Assembly: GCA_030432695.1 (NCBI GenBank)
Contig: JAUILN010000015.1
Location: 1 to 64,000, forward strand
Direction of reading: 5' to 3'
From: a bacterium
GTDB lineage: Bacteria; Planctomycetota; UBA1135; UBA2386
DNA length: 64,000 nucleotides
Shown here piece after piece: positions 17,657 through 25,961 of this stretch. Every line of letters starts with the position of its first letter. Within the stretch, counting starts at the first letter, position 1. The translations under genes were made by a program, and so were the position numbers. The notes beneath the pieces are model-generated. The model worked only from the letters and a program-made list of their open reading frames with translations. It searched no databases and had not been told where the DNA came from.

Positions 17657-19098
17657 ACATCGCCTCGATCAGCGTGCGCAACCTGAACGTGCGCAAGCTC
17701 AGCAGCCTGCTGACCACCATCTCGGTGGCGATGGGGGCGGCACTGGTCGCCTCGCTCTGGTTGATGATCGACCAGACCGATCAGCGGTACAAGTCGAGCC
17801 TGAAGGGCTACGACGCGATCATCGGGCCGAAGGAAGGCTCGCCGCTGGCGCTGGTGCTCAGCACGGTGATGAACCTCGGCTACCAGCCCGGGGTCGTGCC
17901 GATGAGCGTCTACAACGAGCTGCGCACCGGGCGGTTGGCCGGCCGGTTCGGCACCGACTACGCGGTGCCTCAGGCGCGCGGCGACTACTACGGCGGGTTC
18001 CCGATCATCGGGACCACCGACGAGTGGTTCACGAAGTTCGCGCGAGGCCGTAGCGAAGACGGCAAGACGCCGGTCCTCCTCGAGATGGCTGAGGGTCGGC
18101 ACTGGTCGTTCGGCCACGGCGACTTCGTGGCGTTCGCCGAGAGCAAGGCCGCGGCGCTGCAGGCCCAGCTCGATGCCGAGGCGGCGGCGATCGCCGCCGG
18201 TGATGATCCGGACCACGACCACGCGCACGACGACGGCAGCGACCACGACCACTCCCATGACGATGGCCACGCCCATGGGCCGGCATTGCCCGTTGCCTGG
18301 CGTCAGGCAGTCATCGGTTCACAGGTCGCACGGGACCTGGGTCTGGACGTCGGTTCGAAGATCGTCCCGGTGCACGGCGAGGAAGCCGAGGTCGCGCACC
18401 ATCATGACGAGGCCGAGAGCGAGATCGTCGGCATTCTCGCGGCGACGGGGACGCCGATCGACCGGTCGATCTACGTGCCGATGGGGCTGTTCCTGTCGAT
18501 GGACAAGCACGACGCGATCCGCCAGGACACCCAGGAGATCGATGCCGACAACGTATTGATCTCGGCGATCGTCTACAGCGCCAAGCACCCGCTCGCGGCG
18601 GCCTGGCTGCGGCGTGAGTTCCAGACGCGGGAGGACGCCCAGGTCGCCTGGCCCCAGATCGAGATCTCGCAACTGCTGCAGATGGTCGGCAATGCGGCCG
18701 ACATCCTGCGGATCATCGCCTGGTTGGTGGTCGCGGTGGCCTCGATCGGGGTGTGTGTCGCGCTCTACAACACCATGAACGAGCGGCGCCGGGAGATCGC
18801 GATCATGCGGGCGCTCGGGGCCGATCGGTTCCAGATCCTGACGATCATCGTCACCGAGGCCTTGATGGTCTCCCTGGTCGGTGCCGTTCTCGGTGTGGTG
18901 ATCTGCCACGGTGCGGCCTGGGTGTTCGCCGATACCATCGCGGCCCGGACCAGCGTGGCCGTGGAATGGACGGCCTTCTCGGTCCTGGAGCTGTGGCTTA
19001 TCCTCGGGATCACCGCGTTGGGTGGTCTCGCAGGCATGGTTCCGGCCCTGAAGGGCTCGTCGGTGGAAGTCGCCGACAACCTCGGACCAGTCTCCTGA
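17653..19098 (+). CDS. FtsX-like ABC permease with His-rich periplasmic loop
   Basis: The protein has 481 residues. One transmembrane helix lies near the N-terminus (LLTTISVAMGAALVASLWLM) and three near the C-terminus (from about residue 353), the MacB/FtsX arrangement, with a large periplasmic part between them. FtsX signature: NTMNERRREIAIMRALGADR. Within the periplasmic part, residues about 186-208 contain eight His in alternating Asp-His pairs (DHDHAHDD...DHDHSHDDGHAHG), and HHHDE follows at about 249, a typical Zn/Ni-binding tract. The gene overlaps the ATPase stop by 4 bases. Its composition resembles Zur-regulated Zrg-type zinc systems of Vibrio, in which I recall an FtsX permease, an ATPase and a DUF3299 protein. 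Zinc as substrate is inference. Confidence 0.85.
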   Translation: MNIASISVRNLNVRKLSSLLTTISVAMGAALVASLWLMIDQTDQRYKSSLKGYDAIIGPKEGSPLALVLSTVMNLGYQPGVVPMSVYNELRTGRLAGRFGTDYAVPQARGDYYGGFPIIGTTDEWFTKFARGRSEDGKTPVLLEMAEGRHWSFGHGDFVAFAESKAAALQAQLDAEAAAIAAGDDPDHDHAHDDGSDHDHSHDDGHAHGPALPVAWRQAVIGSQVARDLGLDVGSKIVPVHGEEAEVAHHHDEAESEIVGILAATGTPIDRSIYVPMGLFLSMDKHDAIRQDTQEIDADNVLISAIVYSAKHPLAAAWLRREFQTREDAQVAWPQIEISQLLQMVGNAADILRIIAWLVVAVASIGVCVALYNTMNERRREIAIMRALGADRFQILTIIVTEALMVSLVGAVLGVVICHGAAWVFADTIAARTSVAVEWTAFSVLELWLILGITALGGLAGMVPALKGSSVEVADNLGPVS

Positions 19099-19121
19099 CC
19101 ACCACACCGCTTGGAGCTGCC

Positions 19122-19958
19122 ATGCGCCTGATCCACCTGTCGATCGTTTCGCTCTGCCTGCTCGGCGCCCTTTCCGCGCAGGACCCCAACCCGCCGAAGC
19201 CGCCGGAGACGGTGCCGCCCAAGGTGGTGCCGCCGGAGCCGGTGCCGCCCGAGAAGGTGCCGCCGGTGGTGGTGGAGTCGGGCAAGCAGGATCCGGCCGC
19301 CAAGGGCAAGGACGGGAAGGATCCGGCCGAAGGAGCGAAGCCGAAGGACGGCGGAAAGGTCCAGGACGGCGAGAAGCCGGCCGATGGGGCGAAGCCGGCC
19401 GATGGGGCGAAGCCGGGGGACGGCGAGAAGCCGAGCACGACCGACGAGTCGGAGATCGAGCTGCCCGAGGACACGCCGATCCCGGTCAGCGCCGACCCGG
19501 CAGACCTGCGCGCGATGCGCTCCGCGCAGGACATGATGGCTGCGGAGCGGCGCATGCGGGCGCTCATCAAGGCCGGCAAGATGAAGGACATCGACAAGCT
19601 CGTGTCCTTCGAGGAACTGTCGTCCTGGCCGTACGAGGACGGGCTCAAGGGCACTCCCAAGGCGGTTCGCGAACTCGACGGCAAGAACGTCCTGATGACC
19701 GGCTTCATGCTGCCGATCGACGAGGTCGAGAACATCCGCGAGTTCCTGCTGGTGCAGTCGCTGTGGGCCTGCTGCTACGGCCAGCCGCCCGACATCAACG
19801 GGATCGTCCGGGTGGTGATGAAGGGCGATGCGCGCTGCGACTACCAGTTCGATCCGATCAAGGTGAAGGGCACGTTCCGGGTCCAGGAGACCCGCGAGGA
19901 CGGCTACTGCATCGACATCTTCCAGCTGCACGCGGACTCGGTCGGCCTGATCCGCTGA
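19122..19958 (+). CDS. DUF3299 exported protein with Pro/Lys-rich linker
   Basis: The protein has 278 residues. A signal peptide (LIHLSIVSLCLLGALSAQ) is followed by a Pro-rich then Gly/Lys/Asp-rich low-complexity linker (about 20-110) including three 6-residue repeats (KPADGA type). The C-terminal domain (about 170-278) matches DUF3299: LDGKNVLMTGFMLPIDE, EFLLVQSLWACCYGQPPDINGIV, then a beta-rich end. The CC pair and following aromatic are candidate metal ligands. DUF3299 proteins often sit beside FtsX/ATPase pairs, as here (24 bases after the permease), and are thought to act with them in metal handling. Biochemistry is unknown to me. Confidence 0.8.
   Translation: MRLIHLSIVSLCLLGALSAQDPNPPKPPETVPPKVVPPEPVPPEKVPPVVVESGKQDPAAKGKDGKDPAEGAKPKDGGKVQDGEKPADGAKPADGAKPGDGEKPSTTDESEIELPEDTPIPVSADPADLRAMRSAQDMMAAERRMRALIKAGKMKDIDKLVSFEELSSWPYEDGLKGTPKAVRELDGKNVLMTGFMLPIDEVENIREFLLVQSLWACCYGQPPDINGIVRVVMKGDARCDYQFDPIKVKGTFRVQETREDGYCIDIFQLHADSVGLIR
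19374..19427 (+). repeat. 18-bp tandem repeat inside the DUF3299 gene
   Basis: AAGCCGGCCGATGGGGCG occurs twice exactly (19374-19391, 19392-19409) followed by a diverged third unit to 19427. It encodes the KPADGA linker repeats and preserves the frame, so copy number could vary without harm. Confidence 0.8.
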
Positions 19959-20040
19959 CGGGGCCCGGTGCCCGTCTCGAGTTCGCTCGGGATCACCCCC
20001 AAGCTGCCGGGGGCTTCTGGCCGATAGGGCTGTCGGAACC

Positions 20041-21528
20041 ATGGCAGCATCCCGTCGGCGTACCGGTCAGCCACTGACCCTCCAGGTCGGCCTCGTTCTC
20101 GCGTTCGGGGCCGCATTGCTGTCGGCGGGCGTCGCGCACGTAAGTGCCGAGCGCGACCGGCTGGGTCTGCTCGAAGACCGGCGGGCTCGTCTCGACGCCA
20201 CGGGCGCGTCCCTGGCGGCACGCGCGGCGCAGCTACTCGAGCGCGGAGACGACCTCCGGCTGTCGGTGCTCGCTGCCTCGGCCGCGGACCTGAGTGGCTC
20301 GCGGGTGATGGTGCTCGACTCGGACGGCGTCGTACGCATCGATACCGGGCTGGCGCTCGGCGGCGAGCGACTCGGCATCGAGAGCGCCGACGGTCCGGTG
20401 CGTCGGACCCTCGACGACGGCTACGAGGAGATTGCCGTCGGTGCGCTCGGCAGCGACGGCTTCGCGGGCGAGGTGCGGCTTCGCGCGCGCCCCGTGGTCT
20501 CCGCGGGGGAGGCCAGCTGGCCGACGGGCCTGTTCGGGCTGGTTCTGCTGGGCAACCTCTCGCTGGTCGCCGTTGCCTGCTGGATGGTGCACGCCTGGGT
20601 GGCCCGCTTGCGGCGGGTGACGGTGGGGGTGCAGCGGATGGCACGTGGCGAGGAAGATCACGGCGGCGTCGGTCTCGATGGATCCGAGAGGGTCGTCGAG
20701 GGGGCAGTGGGCGGACTGCAGGAGGCGGTGCTCGAACTGTCCGCGCGCGTCGACGAGGGGACCGAACGGGCCCGAGACGCCTTTCTTCGGCTGGGGAGAG
20801 AGGTCGTGCAGACCCTGGAGCGGCGGGGCCTGGTACCTGCCGGTCGGCCGGAGCGGGTCCGTGATCTGGCCGCGTCGCTGGCGGAGGCGGCGGGCGGCAC
20901 CGCGGACGAAGTTCAGGAGGTTCGAGAGGCCGGCCTGCTGCTCGATCTCGGCAAGGTCGGCGTTCGTCCCTCGGCGCTCACCAAGACCGGGCCGCTCGAC
21001 GGAGTGGAGCGCGAGTCGCTCTGTCAGCATCCCGTGCGAGGAGGCCGGTTGCTGTCTGGGTTCGACCCCTTGCGTGGGGTCGCTGCAGCGGTGCGTCACC
21101 AACACGAGAAGTGGGATGGCACGGGCTTTCCGCAGGGGCTCCGTGCCGAACGCATACCGTTCGCGGCGCGGGTGCTGTCGATCGCTTCCGCGTTCGACCA
21201 GCTGATCACAGGGACGCCCGGCTTCCCCGGCATCACCTGGCCGGCGGCGCTCGACCGACTGCGCGACGATCGGGGCGAACACTTCGATCCGCGTCTGCTC
21301 GACTTGTTCGAGGAGCAGATCCGTGCCGAGCCGCCGCAGGTGGGGGCCAAGGGCAAGCGCGTGCTGATCTCCACGGCGGGGGTGGTGCCGCACCGCGTCC
21401 CGTACGAGGACGGACTCGGCTTCGGGTTCGGATTCACGGACGACTATCCGGACGAGACCGAGGAGATACTGGCCATCGGACAGTGTGAACTCGAGCTTCT
21501 GCCGGACGATCTCGGAGGGCTGGGATGA
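20041..21528 (+). CDS. Membrane sensor with degenerate HD-GYP domain
   Basis: The protein has 495 residues. TM1 is at about 15-33 and TM2 at about 162-184, flanking an extracytoplasmic sensor region of about 130 residues. A HAMP-like stretch follows (RRVTVGVQRMARG). The C-terminal half resembles HD-GYP: LLLDLGKVGV in place of LLHDIGKIG, then QHPVRGGRLL, HQHEKWDGTGFPQGL (GFP for GYP), IPFAARVLSIASAFDQL (the usual second Asp of IADxxD replaced by Ser). The first metal-ligand His is lost. It probably does not hydrolyse c-di-GMP and may bind it or another signal. The ATG overlap with the next gene (ATGA at 21525) couples it to the lipoprotein. It starts 82 bases after the DUF3299 gene and could share that transcript. 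Confidence 0.7.
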   Translation: MAASRRRTGQPLTLQVGLVLAFGAALLSAGVAHVSAERDRLGLLEDRRARLDATGASLAARAAQLLERGDDLRLSVLAASAADLSGSRVMVLDSDGVVRIDTGLALGGERLGIESADGPVRRTLDDGYEEIAVGALGSDGFAGEVRLRARPVVSAGEASWPTGLFGLVLLGNLSLVAVACWMVHAWVARLRRVTVGVQRMARGEEDHGGVGLDGSERVVEGAVGGLQEAVLELSARVDEGTERARDAFLRLGREVVQTLERRGLVPAGRPERVRDLAASLAEAAGGTADEVQEVREAGLLLDLGKVGVRPSALTKTGPLDGVERESLCQHPVRGGRLLSGFDPLRGVAAAVRHQHEKWDGTGFPQGLRAERIPFAARVLSIASAFDQLITGTPGFPGITWPAALDRLRDDRGEHFDPRLLDLFEEQIRAEPPQVGAKGKRVLISTAGVVPHRVPYEDGLGFGFGFTDDYPDETEEILAIGQCELELLPDDLGGLG

Positions 21529-22547
21529 ATCGCCAGCCGTCGCCCCGACCCGGTCATGCCCGGTCTGCCGCGATCCGCGCGGCAGGACCTTCGAAGTGGT
21601 GTGGCCTGAAGATCGTGGCCAGCCTGGCGATGCTCGGGTTACCAGGCTGTCGGGCGCCGGCGCGCGGGCTCGCGGCGGCCGAACGGGACCTCGCGAGGGG
21701 TGACCTCACGGCGGCGCTCCTCGCACTCGACTCGGTGATCCCGGCCGATCCGGACTATCCGCGGGCAAGGTCGCTGGCGGCTGCTGTCGAACGGCGCATG
21801 CGGTCGGCGCAGCGATTCCTCGGTCAGGGGTTGGCCCTGCGCGCAGAATGGCGAGACGACGAAGCGATGGTGGCCTTCCAGTCATCGCTCGAAGTCTGGC
21901 CGGGACTCGACGGGGTCGAGGAGCTGATGGCCGCGACGCGGATCCGCTGCTCGGCGCTAGGCCCCAGAGACGAGGCCAGCGATGTCGAGCCGGCCCAGTC
22001 GGCGCCCGGCTTCGTGGCGACGACTCGTCCTGTGGACCTTCCCCGACGGGGGGCAGCGCCGGCTGTCGAAATCGAGTCGCTCACCGCGCCGCACGACGGC
22101 TCCGACGACTTGGCCGAATTGGAGTCCGCTTCCACTTCGGTGCACGTGTCACCCCAGCAGCCGGTGGACACCACTTCCTCGCCGGCCGCTGACCCGGCCG
22201 GGTCGGACCGACAGGGAGCGGGGGCCCTCGCAGGACGACGTCAGTCCGTCGAGTCCGCCCGTCTCGACCCGTCAGCGCTCGCCGGAGTCCGATCTCAGCT
22301 GCGCGCGGGTGACGTCGAGCGAGCCCTCGAGGGACTCGAAGCTCTGCGCGCCGCGCATCCCCTCGCACCGGAGGTCGGAGCCATGCTCACCCAGGTCCTG
22401 CATCAGAAGGCTCTGTTGCACTATGGACAGGGGGATCTCGGAGTCGCGATCGACACCTGGGAGCGCCTGTTGGTTGATGACGCCCGTCACGAAGGTGCGC
22501 GCGCCTTCCTGCGGGCCGCCCGGACGGAACTCGGCGAAGCACGCTGA
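21525..22547 (+). CDS. TPR-like lipoprotein
   Basis: The protein has 340 residues. A basic N-terminus precedes a hydrophobic stretch ending in lipobox LGLPGC (Cys about 42), so it is probably lipid-anchored outside the inner membrane. Two helical repeat blocks (about 48-115 and 250-340) have the A.......G....A...L pattern of TPRs (LAAAERDLARGDLTAALLALD; LRAGDVERALEGLEAL). They are separated by a long Ser/Pro/Ala-rich linker (about 145-240). The final block (HYGQGDLGVAIDTWERLLVDD) is a well-formed TPR. It is translationally coupled to the HD-GYP-like sensor and probably works with it at the envelope. Confidence 0.75.
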   Translation: MNRQPSPRPGHARSAAIRAAGPSKWCGLKIVASLAMLGLPGCRAPARGLAAAERDLARGDLTAALLALDSVIPADPDYPRARSLAAAVERRMRSAQRFLGQGLALRAEWRDDEAMVAFQSSLEVWPGLDGVEELMAATRIRCSALGPRDEASDVEPAQSAPGFVATTRPVDLPRRGAAPAVEIESLTAPHDGSDDLAELESASTSVHVSPQQPVDTTSSPAADPAGSDRQGAGALAGRRQSVESARLDPSALAGVRSQLRAGDVERALEGLEALRAAHPLAPEVGAMLTQVLHQKALLHYGQGDLGVAIDTWERLLVDDARHEGARAFLRAARTELGEAR

Positions 22548-22849
22548 CTTCGGTGCCCTCGGATCCGGTGCGGGCGAACACCGCACGGACTGGGGCTCTC
22601 AGGGATTCCGGATTCCGGATGATTCCGGGGTGGCTGCGGCGGAGAAAAACTCACTCCGTATCCTTGTCGTCGCTTCAGATTTGCGTACTCTTCTCCCAGC
22701 AGAGTTTCGCAGGCACGTCCCCAACGGCGTGCTCGCGGCGGAAACCCTCCTGGGAAGCGGTTCGAGGCGGCTCCAAGCGTCGTCGCGAAGCGGCATCCGA
22801 CTTTTGGGTTTTGCCGCCTCAGAGTTCCTTGACAGTTCGAGATCCGGAA

Positions 22850-22876
22850 TCGAAAAAGCTGAGCCAGTAGGCTCAG
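22850..22876 (-). terminator. Rho-independent terminator-like hairpin (reverse strand)
   Basis: On the reverse strand CTGAGCC-TACT-GGCTCAG forms a perfect 7-bp stem with a 4-base loop and is followed by CTTTTTCG. It lies about 390 bases beyond the hyuA stop, leaving room for a long 3' UTR or a separate small RNA. Confidence 0.6.
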
Positions 22877-23150
22877 ACGATCCGTAAGACCGCCCGAGAC
22901 ATTGGACGCGCAAGCTGTCCGGTCGTCGCGGTCTTTGACGCATCAGGAGTCCGGCGGTGCGAGAGCCTGGTTCGGTGGGAATGGTCGACTTGTCGACGTA
23001 ATCCCCTGGGCTTGGTCATCGGCTGCTGGGGCTCGAATGGAAACGTGTGCCGGGGGTTGTCCTGCAAACGGGCGTAAAAACTTGACTCTCCTTCTTCCCC
23101 TTTTCCCGAAGTTTACCCCCCGGTCTTTTCTTCCATTCCTGCGTCGCGCT

Positions 23151-23214
23151 GATCTCGAACTGGCCTGATCTCGAAGTGGCCTGATCTCGAAGTGGCCTGA
23201 TCTGGAGCTGGCCC
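23151..23214. repeat. Four tandem 16-bp units (GATCTCGAAGTGGCCT)
   Basis: Units at 23151, 23167, 23183 and 23199 read GATCTCGAACTGGCCT, GATCTCGAAGTGGCCT twice, and GATCTGGAGCTGGCCC. They lie 50 bases beyond the hyuA stop. Exact adjacency without a coding frame suggests recent slippage or duplication. Confidence 0.85.
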
Positions 23215-23263
23215 GATCAGTCAGGTCGCTCGATCGTGAGCTGCCATACTTCGATGCTGGCGG

Positions 23264-25231
23264 TCACTTCGCGGGTCGAACCCACAAGAGGTCGTCGTCC
23301 CATCGGATCTCGAAGTCCTCGGGCACGACCGTGACGCTCGTGGCTTCCTCGATCAGGACCGGACCTCGCACTGCACGCATCGACTTCGCGATGTCCTCTC
23401 GCCGGTAGATGGTCCACCGCTTCCCGCCTAGCGGTGCCGTGCGCTTGCCAGCACCCATCGGTGGCTCGGGCTCCTCGAACTGCTTTGGCCAGGTCCGACC
23501 GCGGCCTTCGGCGCGCGCTCGAAGTTCCACCGCCTCGACCTCTGCGCTCGGTTCGTCGAAGCCGAACCGCTCCTCGTGGAGGCGGCGGAAACGTGCCTCC
23601 AGGTTGGCTCCGCGCAGCGGCGTCCACAAGCCGGTGCCCTGTCCGCGGTATCTCAGCCGCACGTCGATGCGGCAGCGGCCACGGGCTTCGGTGAGCCGCT
23701 CGAGCGCGGTCTCGCGCAGCTGATCGGCCCGCTCGTTCAGGAGGCGGCGGCCTGCCAGGTCGAGCGCGACGTGCAGATCGCACCACTCCTCGATCGACGG
23801 CGCCGCCAGCGCGAGGCCTATCGCGCTGAAGATTCCTGCGGCCGGCGCGACGACCGCACCCGGCATCTCCAGGGCGCGCGCGAGTCGTGCCGCGTGGAGT
23901 CCTCCCGCTCCTCCGTAGGCGAGCAGCGGCACGGTCGACGGATCGACCGAGGCGCTCGACGTGATGACCTGCAGCGCGCGCTGCATCGCTGCCTCCGCGA
24001 CCTGAAGGATCCCTTCGGCGCAACGGACCGTGGCCATGCCGAGAGATCGGCCCAGGGCCTCGATGGCCCGCACCGCGCGATCCGGGTCGATCGGGTAGGC
24101 GCCGCCGAGCAGGGTGTCGCCGCCGATGTGGCCCAGCGCGACGTGCGCGTCGGTCACGGTCGGCTGATCACCGCGGCCGTAGCAGGCCGGTCCGGGGTCC
24201 GCGCCGGCGCTCTCGGGACCTACGCGCAGCGCTCCGCCCGCGTCGGCGTAGGCGATGCTGCCGCCGCCGCAGCCGATGGTGTGGACGGCGAGCGTGGGAA
24301 CAGCCAGCGGTAGGCCGGCGAGCTCGCCGGGTGTCTCGGGTGGATCCGGGGTCTGGGTGACGAGGCACACGTCGGTCGACGTGCCGCCCATATCGAATGC
24401 GGCGAGCCGCTCGGTGCCGATCCGTCGCGCGACCGCCGACGCCGCGACCACCCCCCCTGCCGGCCCGGAGAGCACGGCGCGGAGCGGAAAGCTACGGGCT
24501 TCCTCCGCGGGCAGCGTGCCGCCGGTGTTGCGGAGCAGTCTGACCCGTCCCGGCGCCACACCGCGCTCCAGCCGCGCGAGGTAGTCGCTGACGATCGGCT
24601 GGATCGCGGCGTTCAGACAGGCTGCGGTGAAGCGCTCGAACTCACCGCTGCGCGGCAGCAGCGCCGCGCTGGTGGTGATCGGCAGGCCGAGCTTCCGCAG
24701 GGCTCTCGCCACGCGCAGTTCGTCGGCTGGAGCACGGGGGGAGTGTAGGAAGCCGACCGCGACCGCGTCGACGCGGGCCCTGCGAACGCGCTCGACCAGA
24801 GCCTCGAGTTCGGCCGGATCGATCCGGGTCAGCGCGCGGCCGTCGACGTCGCGCCGGGTCGCGAGCGTGAAGCGCAGGGAGCGGGGCACCGGGAAGGTGC
24901 CGCGCTCGGGCTCGAGGTCGTACAGCCCGCGGCGGTTGCCACGGCCGATCTCGACCAGGTCGACGAAGCCGTCGTTGGTGATCCAGGCGACGCGGGCGCC
25001 CCGCCCCATCAGCAGCGCGTTGAGGCCCACGGTGGTGCCGTGGACCACGTCGACCGGTCGCGGTCGGCCGGTGGAGTCGACGCTCCGCACCGTGTCCAGG
25101 CCGTCGAGCACCGCCCGCGCCGGGTCGTCCGGCGTGGACGGCAGCTTGTGCACGCGAAGGCGGCCCCGGTCCAGGACCGCCAGGTCCGTGAACGTGCCGC
25201 CCGTGTCGACGCCGATCCGCTGGTCGGGCAT
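23264..25231 (-). CDS. Hydantoinase/oxoprolinase subunit A family protein
   Basis: The protein has 655 residues and an actin-like ATPase fold. The N-terminal IGVDTGGTFTDLAV phosphate loop is followed by HGTTVGLNALL, the Hydant_A_N region, then SGPAGGV, FDMGGTSTDVCLV (second phosphate motif), HTIGCGGGSIAY, GPESAGADPGPACYGRG and LAYGGAGGLHA. These enzymes hydrolyse 5-oxoproline or hydantoins with ATP, usually with a HyuB partner. No hyuB is present in this window, and the length is that of the separate A subunit rather than the fused eukaryotic form. Start ATG at 25231 was chosen because upstream sequence in frame lacks family similarity. It is divergent from plsY across 109 bases. Confidence 0.88.
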   Translation of the reverse strand: MPDQRIGVDTGGTFTDLAVLDRGRLRVHKLPSTPDDPARAVLDGLDTVRSVDSTGRPRPVDVVHGTTVGLNALLMGRGARVAWITNDGFVDLVEIGRGNRRGLYDLEPERGTFPVPRSLRFTLATRRDVDGRALTRIDPAELEALVERVRRARVDAVAVGFLHSPRAPADELRVARALRKLGLPITTSAALLPRSGEFERFTAACLNAAIQPIVSDYLARLERGVAPGRVRLLRNTGGTLPAEEARSFPLRAVLSGPAGGVVAASAVARRIGTERLAAFDMGGTSTDVCLVTQTPDPPETPGELAGLPLAVPTLAVHTIGCGGGSIAYADAGGALRVGPESAGADPGPACYGRGDQPTVTDAHVALGHIGGDTLLGGAYPIDPDRAVRAIEALGRSLGMATVRCAEGILQVAEAAMQRALQVITSSASVDPSTVPLLAYGGAGGLHAARLARALEMPGAVVAPAAGIFSAIGLALAAPSIEEWCDLHVALDLAGRRLLNERADQLRETALERLTEARGRCRIDVRLRYRGQGTGLWTPLRGANLEARFRRLHEERFGFDEPSAEVEAVELRARAEGRGRTWPKQFEEPEPPMGAGKRTAPLGGKRWTIYRREDIAKSMRAVRGPVLIEEATSVTVVPEDFEIRWDDDLLWVRPAK

Positions 25232-25240
25232 GGGGCGCGG

Positions 25241-25246
25241 AGGATA
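25241..25246 (-). promoter_or_regulatory. TATCCT -10-like box 9 bases before the hyuA start
   Basis: On the reverse strand TATCCT ends 9 bases before the hyuA ATG (25231), which would give an mRNA with at most a few leader bases. No Shine-Dalgarno sequence fits in that space. Confidence 0.35.
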
Positions 25247-25327
25247 GCCGGCGGGACGGCCGGAATCGAAGACGGGCGGGTGGCCACTTCCCGGACCTCC
25301 TGACGAGGACTCCAGCCGACTCCGCGC

Positions 25328-25333
25328 TACCCT
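25328..25333 (+). promoter_or_regulatory. TACCCT -10-like box 7 bases before the plsY start
   Basis: TACCCT is followed by CTGCGGC and then the GTG start at 25341. Initiation 7 bases downstream would fall on the start codon itself, so plsY may be leaderless. Confidence 0.4.
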
Positions 25334-25340
25334 CTGCGGC

Positions 25341-25961
25341 GTGACTCTCGCGTTCGCCTGCCTGGTCGCCTGGCTCGTCGGCGGCATCCCGTTCGGACTG
25401 GTCCTCGTCCGGCTGATGCTCGGCGTCGACATCCGCACCGTGGGGTCGGGCAACGTCGGTGCGACCAACGCCTCGCGGGCCTTCTCCGGACGTTGGCGTC
25501 TGGCGATGTTCCTGCTGATCTACCTGCTCGACTTCGCGAAGGGCTTCGTGCCGGCGCTGTGGTTCTCGGACTGGTTCGGCGTGCCGGAGACGGTCGGGAC
25601 GCAGGTCCTGATCGGCGCCGCGGCGGTGCTCGGTCACTGTGCGTCGCCCTACCTGCGACTCAGGGGTGGCAAGGGCGTCGCGACCACCACGGGCGTGTTC
25701 GCGGCGGTGGAGCCGGTTGCACTGCTGGTGGCGCTCGCGACGTTCGGTGTGGTGCTCGGCCTCACCCGCCAGGTGTTCTTCGGATCGCTGGCGCTCGGGG
25801 TCGCGCTGGCGCTCGCCACCGTCCTGCGCGACGTCGACACCGCCTTCGGCGCGCGCTGGCCCGTGAGCGTGCTGGCGATCGTCGCCGCCCTGTTCCTGAT
25901 CTGGACCCATCGCAGCAACCTCGCGAACTGGCGTGCGGCGCGCCGCGGAGGTGCGGCATGA
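25341..25961 (+). CDS. plsY: Glycerol-3-phosphate acyltransferase
   Basis: This 206-residue integral membrane enzyme transfers the acyl group from acyl-phosphate to glycerol 3-phosphate, the first step of phospholipid synthesis. PlsY motifs: GGIPFGLVL near the N-terminus, GSGNVGATNASRAFS (motif 1), LLDFAKGF, GHCASPYLRLRGGKGVATTTG (motif 2), and HRSNLANW at the end (motif 3 region). Five or more hydrophobic helices are visible. Its stop overlaps the gpsA ATG (ATGA), coupling production of the acceptor substrate and its acylation. Confidence 0.96.
   Translation: MTLAFACLVAWLVGGIPFGLVLVRLMLGVDIRTVGSGNVGATNASRAFSGRWRLAMFLLIYLLDFAKGFVPALWFSDWFGVPETVGTQVLIGAAAVLGHCASPYLRLRGGKGVATTTGVFAAVEPVALLVALATFGVVLGLTRQVFFGSLALGVALALATVLRDVDTAFGARWPVSVLAIVAALFLIWTHRSNLANWRAARRGGAA

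Larger units (their letters stand above)
22548..23263. other. 716-base gene-free region with unusual composition
   Basis: No credible protein-coding frame exists here. Base composition is clearly less GC-rich than the genes, with A/T runs (CGAAAAAG, GTAAAAACTTG, CTTTTTC on the reverse strand). Contents include a GATTCCGGATTCCGGAT cluster near 22606 with an inverted match GATCCGGAATC near 22841, a -35-like TTGACA at 22829-22834 without a good -10, and a reverse-strand terminator-like hairpin at 22850-22876. There is also a pair of arms GGGCGTAAAAACTT and AAGTTTACCCCC flanking a pyrimidine tract around 23071-23121, and a 16-bp tandem repeat at 23151-23214. A reverse-strand non-coding RNA between hyuA and the terminator is possible but unproven. 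Confidence 0.5.

Noticed and set aside
23147-23220. CRISPR array
   Set aside because: The 16-bp units are directly adjacent without spacers and there are no cas genes in the window.
22548-23263. tmRNA, RNase P RNA, SRP RNA or c-di-GMP riboswitch in the long gap
   Set aside because: None of the conserved motifs I know for these RNAs could be found on either strand by eye; left as an unexplained region.
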